Positions 18,901 to 25,583 of a stretch of DNA of 64,000 nucleotides are shown piece by piece. The first letter of the stretch is position 1. Each line of letters opens with the position of its first letter. Source of the DNA: CAZKWG01 sp964615375 (GTDB lineage: Bacteria; Myxococcota_A; UBA796; CAZKWG01); contig CAZTOW010000018.1 in the NCBI GenBank assembly GCA_964615375.1, positions 99,311 to 163,310 on the forward strand. Direction: 5' to 3'. The notes under the pieces are model-generated. The model was not told where the DNA came from. It did not search any database and saw nothing but the letters and a program-made list of their open reading frames with translations. The position numbers were made by a program, and so were the translations under genes.

Positions 18901-19434
18901 AACCTGGAGGCGGCGCGCGGCGCGCTGCGCGAGGCCATGGGCGGCTTCCACGCCCACGGCCCCTCCGGGCGCCTCGGCGAGGCGCGCTGCCTGTCCGGGC
19001 TGGGGACCATCGCGCGGATGGAGGGCCTGCATGCGCGGGCGGAGCGCCGGATGCTCCAGGCCATCACCCTCTCGGAGATCGCCGGCTCCGCGCAGGCCCT
19101 CATCGACGTGATCCCCCTGGCCATCCTCTCGCTGCAGGTCGGCGACCCCTGGAAGGCCCGGCTCCGGGCCGGCGGCGCGCTGGAGCACCTGGAGCGCCTC
19201 GGCCTGGAGGCGGAGGCCGCGCTGGCCCGCCTCACGCTCTCCGTGGCCGCGCTGGAGTCCGGAGATCAGGAGGGCTGGCAGCGCGCTCAGGTCGAACCGC
19301 TCGCCTTCTTCGACAGCCACCGCTGGAGCTCCGTGGACCTGAGATGGTTGCTGAGCCGCGCGGAGGCGCGCGCGCGCGCGGAGCCGTCGGCCATCGTGGA
19401 TCAGGGGCGGCCACGGACCCTCGTCGCGAGGTAG
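16000..19434 (+). CDS. Ser/Thr protein kinase - STAND/AAA NTPase - TPR sensor protein (paralogue 4)
   Basis: 1144 aa, GTG start with AGGAGAGG about 6 nt upstream. K40 (VAVK) and D143 in HRDLKPGN are present. Between that motif and the DFG (LADFGLAW) there is an insertion of some 25 residues rich in Pro and Thr (AAPPEATTPDALPLG), absent from kinases 1-3 and 5. GTPAYMAPEQ follows. The linker ends in PPTWRG. Walker A is GLPGTGKS (K417) and Walker B is VILWLDDAH. The helical C-terminal half is shorter than in its paralogues. It is divergent to the protease gene and precedes kinase 5 by 9 nt. Confidence 0.92.
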   Translation: MPLSVIPFGPYDLRVPIGRGGMGEVWRATHRQRGAPVAVKLMRAATASRPELVACFHREVRAAAALNHPHIAPVLDAGEVGRDFEARSSGRFKAGSPFLVTELAFGSLAGSPPPVAWAEVRPIVLALLSALAHAHARGVTHRDLKPGNVLLAAPPEATTPDALPLGVGTLTGQKAAHVLLADFGLAWTAKDGRSEVDTASGTPAYMAPEQLDGRWRDIGPWTDVYGLGCLVWWLVAGRTPLQPRNFEQALLHQHRMLPPLRPLFATPDGLESWLLRMVARDPGARFQTAADALWALQSLPELDGSARSEDRARPLDPDITLPLREPGARQVSALDSVQIVLPFVRRPPPMPPTWRGITPTRGKLPVLSDGLSLFGIRPPPMQGREVLRDLLWQELRAVHAERRARAVVLGGLPGTGKSRLARWLVETATEVGAAEPLCASFGGRGGEGGLAELVRQTLGCAGLAGEPLQARVETWLMRHGLQDPVATRALSRLASQAPSGLGDREVFEAVRALVSLLGRLRPVILWLDDAHACPLGLALTEHLLATGGSLPVLMVLTTRHGSEREGQAASRLRSLLGAPLVRSLEVGQLPVGDHRELVRALLPLDPDLSARVEERTSGNPGFASALLAALAQAGMLSLGEQGLELRPEAELVPAELLGLLEPELGRLLGDVSEDERDALVLAALFGETVDTRTWEGACAVAGLPVPEARLRRLQSAGLVRALAGHRPSFSFAHPLVREYLERAAQTAGRLQALHRACAEVFLSGRATTSAARLERHLFAAMEPLAVIDRLDQATGLSLRDPLPEALALVRLRERALDEAGVRRSDSRWGALWLERARLLLAACAPEEAAIQALSAEEAASRHGWRAVELGARMARGRAALLRGHLDLAQSLLADTLADCGEPGLMGLELELRLALSGLALRRRELDRANAELDHARRLGSARRSGAGLSLLACALGYLQGLVYLEGENLEAARGALREAMGGFHAHGPSGRLGEARCLSGLGTIARMEGLHARAERRMLQAITLSEIAGSAQALIDVIPLAILSLQVGDPWKARLRAGGALEHLERLGLEAEAALARLTLSVAALESGDQEGWQRAQVEPLAFFDSHRWSSVDLRWLLSRAEARARAEPSAIVDQGRPRTLVAR

Positions 19435-19437
19435 AAT
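19432..19437 (+). promoter_or_regulatory. TAGAAT -10-like box directly before the kinase 5 start
   Basis: TAGAAT overlaps the stop codon of kinase 4 and ends 6 nt before the ATG at 19444. If it acts as a -10 element, transcription would begin at or next to the start codon, giving a leaderless mRNA. No good -35 hexamer is seen. The same arrangement recurs before kinase 6. Confidence 0.3.
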
Positions 19438-19443
19438 CGAGGG

Positions 19444-22400
19444 ATGTCGCAGACGCGCTCGGATCGCCTGACCTCGAGCCCGCTCACCTCTCTCGGCCCC
19501 TACGAGCTCGAACGTCCCCTGGGGCGTGGCGGGATGGGGGAGGTGTGGCGCGCCACGCACCGCGCCCAGCGGGTGTCGGTGGCGATCAAGGTGCTGACCG
19601 GCGACCGGACGCGGGAGGAGCGCTTCCGGAGGGCGCTGCGCGCGGAGATCCGCGCCGTCGCCGCGCTGAACCACCCCAACATCGCGCGGATCTACGACCA
19701 CGGAGAGGTCCCGGAGGGCGCGGCGGCCACGCTGCCCCCGCCCTTCGTCGCCCACGCCCCCTACCTCGTGCTGGAGCTCGTGGAGGGCGGCTCGCTGCGA
19801 GGGCTCTGCGGGCAGCTGAGCTGGGACGCCATCCGCTGGGTGCTCCAGTCGCTCCTGGAGGCCCTCGCCCACGCCCACGCCCGCGGCGTGGTCCACCGCG
19901 ACCTCAAGCCGGAGAACGTGCTCCTGGGCCGGCGATCCGGCAGCATCAAGCTGACGGACTTCGGGCTGGCCGTCCCCTTCGAGACGCCTCAGGAGGCCAG
20001 GAATTTCGGTCGCTTCGCCGGCACGCCCGCCTACATGGCGCCCGAGCAGGTCGAGGGGCGCTGGCGCGACTACGGGCCCTGGACCGATCTCTACGGGCTC
20101 GGCTGCCTGGCCTTCTCCCTGGCCACGGGGCAGCCGCCCTTCGTGGGCGGAGGGATGCTGGACGTGCTCAACGCCCACGTCGGGCGCCCCGTGCCGCCCA
20201 TGGTCGCCCGCAGCCCGCTGCCCCAGGGCTTCGAGAGCTGGGTCATGGCGCTCCTGGAGAAGGACCCGACGAACCGCCCTCAGCTCGCGGCCGACGCGCT
20301 CCGCGCGCTCCAGGCCCTCGCCGCCCAGGAGACCGCCGGCGGCATGGCCCCCGCCGAGCTCTTCGCCGCCGAGCCCTCGGGCGCGTCCACCCAGGAGGAC
20401 AGCTCCGGGACCGGAGGGCTCCAGACCAGCGGGGACGCCCCGCGGCCGCCCCCCCTGGAGGCCGCGCCGCGCTCGAGCCACGTCCACCGGTCCTGGTCCT
20501 CCACCTGGAGCGACACCTGGGGCCTCCTCCATGTGCAGGAGGAGGAGGTGGGGACGCCCGTGACCAGCGGCGCCCTGAGCGACGAGGGCCCGACGGCGCG
20601 GGTGCGGGTCGGGCCGCCGCCCAGCACCCCGCAGACCTGGCGTCGAAACGCCCCTTACCCGACGATCACCGGGGCCGACCTGCTCTCGCTGCGCGGCGTG
20701 GGGCTGGGGCTGTTCGGCCTGCGCATCCTGCCGATCGTCGGGCGGGAGTCCGAGCGTGACGCGCTGTGGGCCTCCCTCGTCGAGGTCTCCCGCGGTGGCG
20801 CGGCGCGGGCCGTGGTCCTGCACGGCCAGGAGGGCATCGGCAAGAGCCGCCTGGCCGTCTGGCTGTGCGAGCGGGCCGAGGAGATCGGCGCGGCCACCTC
20901 GCTGCGCGCGCTCTTCACCCACGGCGCGGGCGCCACCGAGGGCTTCTCGGCGATGCTCGCCCGCCTCTTCCGCAGCGTCGGCCTCTCCCGCGAGGAGGTC
21001 CTCGGGCGCGTGCGCGAGTCGCTGCGCCGGGACGGGGTGCGCGACCCCGACGAGATCAACGCGCTCACCGAGCTCATCCGCCCGGCGACCCCCGAGGACA
21101 TCCAGGCCGGCGCGCGCCCCATCCGCTTCGGCAGCCCGCTGGAGCGCCACGCCCTGCTCCGCCGCGCCCTGGAGCGCGTCGCCGCCGGTCGCCCGCTGAT
21201 CGTCTGGCTGGACGGCGCCGAGCACAGCCCGGACGCCCTGGCCTGGACCCGCCACCTGCTCGACGCCCAGGAGTGGGAGCCGAGCCCCATCCTGGTGGTC
21301 CTGACCTGCGCGGACACGCCCACCGGCGCCCTGAGCCCCGAGCTGAGCGGCCTGCTGGCGCTCCCCGAGGTCTCCCAGGTCCCGCTGGGGCCGCTGAGCC
21401 CCATGGCCCAGGGCCTGCTGGTGCGCGATCTGCTCGGCCTGGAGGGCGAGCTGGCCCACCAGATCGAGGCCCGCACGGCCGGGAACCCGCAGTTCGCCGT
21501 GCAGCTGGTCGGACACTGGGCGGAGCGCGGACTGCTGGTCGCCTCCGAGTCGGGCTATCAGCTCGCCCCAGGCCGCGCGCCCGAGCTCCCCGAGCACCTC
21601 TATCGGGTCTGGGAGGAGCGCGTGGCGCGCCTCCTGGAGGGCGCCTCCACCGCCGAGTGCGCCTCGCTGGAGCTGGCCGCCGTGCTCGGCCAGGAGGTGC
21701 GCGCCGACGAGCGCCGCGCCGCGCTCCAGGCGGCCGGTCTCCCCCAGATCCCCGCGAAGATCGACGAGATGCTGGCCCAGGGCCTGGCCTGGCCCGGGGA
21801 CGGCGGCGTGGAGCTGAGCTGGTCCTTCACCCACGGGGCCATCCGCGCCGTGCTGGAGGCGCGCGCGCTCCAGGCGGGCCGGCTGGCCGCGCACCACCTC
21901 GCCTGCGCGACCATGCTGGCCACGCGCGGAGGGCCGGACGTCCTGGAGCGCCGGGCCCGCCACCTGCTGGAGGCCGGGTCGCTCCAGGCGGCCCTCCCCG
22001 CGCTGATCGAGGCGATCCGAGCCCGGATCGCCGAGGGCGCCTACCAGCGCGCCGCCGGGCTCCTGGGCCGCTGGGAGCAGGCGGTGGCGACGCTGGGCCT
22101 GGAGCCCGAGGACCGCAGGCGAGGGGAGGGCCTCGTGCTGGGCGCCACGCTCGCCCGCCTGGAGGGCCGGCTGGAGGACGCCAGCGCGCGGGCCGAGGCC
22201 GTCTCCCGCGCGGCGCGGACCTTCGGCTGGACCTCCGTCGCCGCCCGCGCCACCTGGGAGCTGGCCCGCGTGACCTGGAACCGCGGGGACCCCGACCGTG
22301 CCCTCCGCCTCGGGCAGGAGGCCGAGCTGCTGGCCGACGCGCTGGGCGACGAGACCTTCCAGGCCGAGTGCGCCCGCGATCTCGGCGCGATGTTCGCCCA

Positions 22401-23109
22401 CCGCGGCGAGCACTCCCGGGCCTCCGAGCGCCTCTGGGGAGCCCAGCGCGCCTTCGCCCGCCTGGGGGACGCGGTCGGCGAGGCCTACGCCCTGCTGAGC
22501 CTGGGTCAGATCGCCCAGCGCGAGGACCGGCTCAAGGACGCCGAGCGCTGCTACGCCCGGGCGCTCGACCGCTTCAGCGCCGCGGGCAGCCGGCGGGGCG
22601 TGGCCGACTGCGACAATTCCCTGGGAGAGCTCGCGCGCCTCCGCGGCGATCTCGTGGGCGCCGAGGCCAGCTATCGCGCGGCCCGCGCCGGCTTCCAGGC
22701 GGTCGGATCGGGCATGGTCATCGCCCCGGAGGCGAACCTGGGCCTGGTCCTGGTGGAGCGGGGGCGCTTCTCCGAGGCCCGGGAGGTGCTGGAGGGCACG
22801 CTCTCGCTGGCCCGCCGGCAAGGCCGCCGCGTGGTGGAGGGCAACGTCCACGCCTACCTGCTGCCTACGCTGGCGGCGGTGCGCGACTGGAGCGCGCTCG
22901 AGCAGCACCGGGCCGCGGCGGAGGCCCTGCTGGCGGAGTCGGGGATCGTGGAGGAGGACATCGCCCGCATGGCCGAGACCGCCGGGCGGCTGGCCCTGGA
23001 GGCGGGGCGGGCGGACGCGGCGCGCCTGGTCCTTCAGCTCGCGGCGCGCCAGTGGGAGGGCCTCGGGCGCCCGCAGGACGCCAGCCGGGCCCGGAGCGTG
23101 GCGCCCTGA
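19444..23109 (+). CDS. Ser/Thr protein kinase - STAND/AAA NTPase - TPR sensor protein (paralogue 5, altered Walker B)
   Basis: 1221 aa, ATG start 9 nt after kinase 4. Kinase residues K49 (VAIK), D153 in HRDLKPEN, DFG and GTPAYMAPEQ are intact. The linker is long and acidic/Ser-rich and ends in PQTWRR. Walker A is HGQEGIGKS (K467). The Walker B strand reads LIVWLDGAEHS: D590 is kept but the second acidic residue is Gly591, unlike the Asp-Asp or Glu-Asp of the other six, so ATP hydrolysis may be weakened. The helical C-terminus has TPR-like repeats (RRGVADCDNSLGELARLRGD). The gene is followed by a 136-nt spacer. Function beyond kinase signalling is not inferable. Confidence 0.92.
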   Translation: MSQTRSDRLTSSPLTSLGPYELERPLGRGGMGEVWRATHRAQRVSVAIKVLTGDRTREERFRRALRAEIRAVAALNHPNIARIYDHGEVPEGAAATLPPPFVAHAPYLVLELVEGGSLRGLCGQLSWDAIRWVLQSLLEALAHAHARGVVHRDLKPENVLLGRRSGSIKLTDFGLAVPFETPQEARNFGRFAGTPAYMAPEQVEGRWRDYGPWTDLYGLGCLAFSLATGQPPFVGGGMLDVLNAHVGRPVPPMVARSPLPQGFESWVMALLEKDPTNRPQLAADALRALQALAAQETAGGMAPAELFAAEPSGASTQEDSSGTGGLQTSGDAPRPPPLEAAPRSSHVHRSWSSTWSDTWGLLHVQEEEVGTPVTSGALSDEGPTARVRVGPPPSTPQTWRRNAPYPTITGADLLSLRGVGLGLFGLRILPIVGRESERDALWASLVEVSRGGAARAVVLHGQEGIGKSRLAVWLCERAEEIGAATSLRALFTHGAGATEGFSAMLARLFRSVGLSREEVLGRVRESLRRDGVRDPDEINALTELIRPATPEDIQAGARPIRFGSPLERHALLRRALERVAAGRPLIVWLDGAEHSPDALAWTRHLLDAQEWEPSPILVVLTCADTPTGALSPELSGLLALPEVSQVPLGPLSPMAQGLLVRDLLGLEGELAHQIEARTAGNPQFAVQLVGHWAERGLLVASESGYQLAPGRAPELPEHLYRVWEERVARLLEGASTAECASLELAAVLGQEVRADERRAALQAAGLPQIPAKIDEMLAQGLAWPGDGGVELSWSFTHGAIRAVLEARALQAGRLAAHHLACATMLATRGGPDVLERRARHLLEAGSLQAALPALIEAIRARIAEGAYQRAAGLLGRWEQAVATLGLEPEDRRRGEGLVLGATLARLEGRLEDASARAEAVSRAARTFGWTSVAARATWELARVTWNRGDPDRALRLGQEAELLADALGDETFQAECARDLGAMFAHRGEHSRASERLWGAQRAFARLGDAVGEAYALLSLGQIAQREDRLKDAERCYARALDRFSAAGSRRGVADCDNSLGELARLRGDLVGAEASYRAARAGFQAVGSGMVIAPEANLGLVLVERGRFSEAREVLEGTLSLARRQGRRVVEGNVHAYLLPTLAAVRDWSALEQHRAAAEALLAESGIVEEDIARMAETAGRLALEAGRADAARLVLQLAARQWEGLGRPQDASRARSVAP

Positions 23110-23245
23110 GCTGCATCGGCTCGATCTGCACACCCAAAGCGACCGTTACAGCAATACAATCCACGAATGTTGCACTGAACTGACTCTCCGAGCGATCCTG
23201 CGAGATCCGTGGTAGCATCCATCCTACCGCAGGAGCACCTCTGCC

Positions 23246-24178
23246 ATGTGCAAGACCCACTGGAACCCCGAGCACAGCGACTATCTGGATCAGCTGAACG
23301 GGTGCTCCCACCCCCAGACCTCGCACCCCAACGACACGGTGATGACCCCGCCCTCCAACGGGGTCTCCGACGGCATCAACTGGGCCGTCACCGAGGGCAT
23401 GGATCTGCTCGGCTACGACACCCGCCGGCGCCCCCAGTCCGAGGACAACGACTTCTACCGGAACTACGCCCAGTACATGCCGGGCTACGACGTCAACGGC
23501 GTGCCCAGCGGCGCCATCGCCCAGGACCGCGCCACCAACCACGTCGGCCACGGCGAGGACGCCGACAGCCCCTGGACCCGCATCCGCGACTCCCTGGTCC
23601 GCCAGGAGGCGGGGATGATCGAGGATCGCATGGCCCGCGGCGAGGATCCCTCGCTCAGCTTCATGGACCTCTACGACGCCCACTACACGGCCTACAACCA
23701 GTCGGGCGGCGGCGGCAACCAGTTCATCGACCCCGGCAGCTTCGCGCTCGCGGTCTACGGCGCCCCGGCCATGGAGCTCTTCGGCATCGACGCCGGCCCG
23801 CTGACCGGCGCCTCCATCGACATCTTCAACGACCCCACCGACAGCGCCACCGAGGGCTGGCTCAAGCGCATGGCCCTGAACGGCGGCGAGATGGCGGCGG
23901 GCGCGGCCATGATGACCAACCCGCTCACCATGCTCCCGGGCATGGGGTTGATGGGCCTGGGCGCCTTCGGGGCCGCCTACAACACCGCCTCCGCCATCTT
24001 CGACGGCGGCATGTTAGGGGAGTGGGGTGACGCCATCTCCAGCGGCGCGGGCGCCGCCTGGGACGGGATCACCTCGGTCGGCAGCGGGATCGCCGAAGGC
24101 GCCGGTGATCTCTGGGATGGCGCGACCGGGGCGCTCGGGGACGCCGCCAGCGCTGTGGGGTCGCTCTTCTCCTGGTGA
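23246..24178 (+). CDS. Unrecognised Gly/Ala-rich protein, first gene of a three-gene module
   Basis: 310 aa, not recognised as any family. ATG at 23246 with GCAGGAG about 10 nt upstream. The first 180 residues are soluble and His/Asp/Pro/Tyr-rich (MCKTHWNPEHSDYL, DNDFYRNYAQYMPGYD). Residues near 205-250 are hydrophobic and Met/Gly-rich (MAAGAAMMTNPLTMLPGMG) and could insert in a membrane. The last 45 residues are a Gly/Ala amphipathic stretch with a repeated Trp-Asp-Gly motif (AAWDGITSVGSG, DLWDGATGALGD). There is no N-terminal signal. It overlaps the next gene by 4 nt. The hydrophobic Gly-rich segment together with a DcrB-like neighbour resembles secreted effector/chaperone sets, but this is only a hypothesis. 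Confidence 0.75.
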   Translation: MCKTHWNPEHSDYLDQLNGCSHPQTSHPNDTVMTPPSNGVSDGINWAVTEGMDLLGYDTRRRPQSEDNDFYRNYAQYMPGYDVNGVPSGAIAQDRATNHVGHGEDADSPWTRIRDSLVRQEAGMIEDRMARGEDPSLSFMDLYDAHYTAYNQSGGGGNQFIDPGSFALAVYGAPAMELFGIDAGPLTGASIDIFNDPTDSATEGWLKRMALNGGEMAAGAAMMTNPLTMLPGMGLMGLGAFGAAYNTASAIFDGGMLGEWGDAISSGAGAAWDGITSVGSGIAEGAGDLWDGATGALGDAASAVGSLFSW

Positions 24179-25131
24179 GATCGCTCGTCCGCTCGATCCT
24201 GTTCCTGTCCGCCGTTACGCTGGGGTGTGCGGCAGGGGAGGCCGACTCCGTGGACCCGTCCCGCTGGGTGGAAGAGCTGAGCCTCGCCGACGCCGGGATC
24301 TACGACGTCGAGGGCGACGCGCAGAGCGGCTACTGGCTGGCCTCGCGCGGCCTGTACCGGCGCGTGGACGCTCGCTGGGAGCTCATCCCCAGCACGGACG
24401 GCCGCACCTGGCGCAGCCTGTCGCTGACCGCGGAGGGTGAGCTCTGGGCGGTCGGCCTGGGGGGCGTCGCCCGGCTGCCGCGCGGCGCGAGCGTCGAGGC
24501 CCTCACCATCCAGGAGGACGTTCGCGGCCTGCACCACGTCTCCGCCCACCCGGGTCGCGTGTGGGCCTCGGCCTCCGACGAGCAGATCTGGACCTGGGAC
24601 GGGAGCGCCTGGACCACCCTGAAGCCCCAGGAGCTCGCCGGGCACTACGTGGGCGGCCTCTTCGCGCCCTCCGCGCAGCAGCTCTTCGTGCACGCGCCCT
24701 GGACGTCCACGGGCAAGCCACTTACGCTGGGACGCTACGACGGCCAGCGATGGACCGTGGACACGCTGGGCAAGGGCTGGCGCTACTCCGCCGCCCTCGA
24801 CGGCACCGCGGCGGACGACGTCTGGAGCGTGGGCACGAGGGGCAAGCTCTTCGGGAAGGGGGGCTTCGCCGTCCACTTCGACGGGAAGAGCTGGGTGGAG
24901 ACCACGCTGCCGGTGGATGTGCCCCTGGCCGACGTCTCGGCGCGCGCGCGGGACGACGTCTGGGCCTGCGGGCGCAAGGGCACGCTGCTGCGCTGGGACG
25001 GCCGCGCCTGGGAGGCCCTGGACTCGGGGCTCTCGGGCTCGCTCACCCGGATCTACGCCGCCCCGGACGGCCCGGTCTGGGTGGTGCTCAATGACTCGCG
25101 CCTGCTGCGCTGGACCGGAGAGACCCCGTGA
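24175..25131 (+). CDS. Beta-propeller-like lipoprotein
   Basis: 318 aa from GTG at 24175, in a GTGA overlap with the preceding gene. The N-terminus (RSILFLSAVTLGC) is a lipoprotein signal with the Cys around residue 18. The rest has recurrent blade-like motifs: YWLASRGLYRR, GELWAVGLGGVARL, WASASDEQIWTWDG, DDVWSVGTRGKLFG, DDVWACGRKGTLLRWDG. Such DDVWAVG...WDG repeats are common in myxobacterial surface propellers. It should sit on the periplasmic or outer face of the envelope. It overlaps the following DcrB-like gene by 4 nt, so all three genes of the module are translationally coupled. Binding partner unknown. Confidence 0.8.
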   Translation: MRSLVRSILFLSAVTLGCAAGEADSVDPSRWVEELSLADAGIYDVEGDAQSGYWLASRGLYRRVDARWELIPSTDGRTWRSLSLTAEGELWAVGLGGVARLPRGASVEALTIQEDVRGLHHVSAHPGRVWASASDEQIWTWDGSAWTTLKPQELAGHYVGGLFAPSAQQLFVHAPWTSTGKPLTLGRYDGQRWTVDTLGKGWRYSAALDGTAADDVWSVGTRGKLFGKGGFAVHFDGKSWVETTLPVDVPLADVSARARDDVWACGRKGTLLRWDGRAWEALDSGLSGSLTRIYAAPDGPVWVVLNDSRLLRWTGETP

Positions 25132-25583
25132 ACCTGCTGTACCCCGACCTCTCCGATCCGCCGAAGCACTGGACCGGCGGGCGCGTCGGCTCGGCCATCC
25201 GGCTGGTGCCCCCGGGCGCCTACCTGGACCGGGCGCGCGCGGGCATCGTCATCTCGCCGCTGGTCCCGCGGAGCCGCCAGCTCCCCGCGCCGGAGGTGCT
25301 GGTCCAGCAGGCGCTGACGGCCGAGCTGGCCCGCACCCAGAGCGAGCTGCTCTCCCTCGGGGAGCCGGTGCTCGCGCGGGCGGGCGCGCTGACGGGCGTG
25401 CGCGTGGACGCGAGCCTGCGGCGAGGCGGGGACGGCAAGCTCGAGCGGCGCGCCTACGTGATGTACCTGGACGAGAGCTGGCTCTACGGCGTCAGCTACG
25501 TGGCCGATGAGGAGACCTGGCCGGTCTTCCTGGAGACCTTCGAGCGCGTGGCCGCCTCGGTCCAGCCCTACCCGGCCGCCTGA
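25128..25583 (+). CDS. Small DcrB/DUF1795-like protein
   Basis: 151 aa from GTG at 25128 (4-nt overlap upstream). There is no signal peptide. The pattern fits the PsbP/DcrB-like fold of DUF1795 proteins: an N-terminal strand with AIRLVPPG, a strand AGIVISPLVP, an amphipathic helix with LVQQALTAELART, paired strands GVRVDASLRR and RRAYVMYLDESWLYGVSYV, and a final helix ending FERVAASVQP. Some DUF1795 proteins are Eag chaperones of type VI effectors with hydrophobic N-termini. The match here is by pattern only. The 3' end overlaps the convergent APH-fold gene by 16 nt. Confidence 0.6.
   Translation: MNLLYPDLSDPPKHWTGGRVGSAIRLVPPGAYLDRARAGIVISPLVPRSRQLPAPEVLVQQALTAELARTQSELLSLGEPVLARAGALTGVRVDASLRRGGDGKLERRAYVMYLDESWLYGVSYVADEETWPVFLETFERVAASVQPYPAA

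Noticed and set aside
19365..19382. GC-alternating run near the end of kinase 4
   Set aside because: An eight-unit GC dinucleotide run within coding sequence; expected by chance at this GC content.
16597..23133. Antisense open frame of more than 2000 codons opposite kinases 4 and 5
   Set aside because: A by-product of extreme GC content and codon bias; low-complexity Gln/Arg/Gly/Ala sequence with no domain, and it lies opposite two well-supported genes.
23211..23228. Small inverted repeat GGTAG/CTACC before the gene at 23246
   Set aside because: Five-bp arms only, no promoter pair around it.
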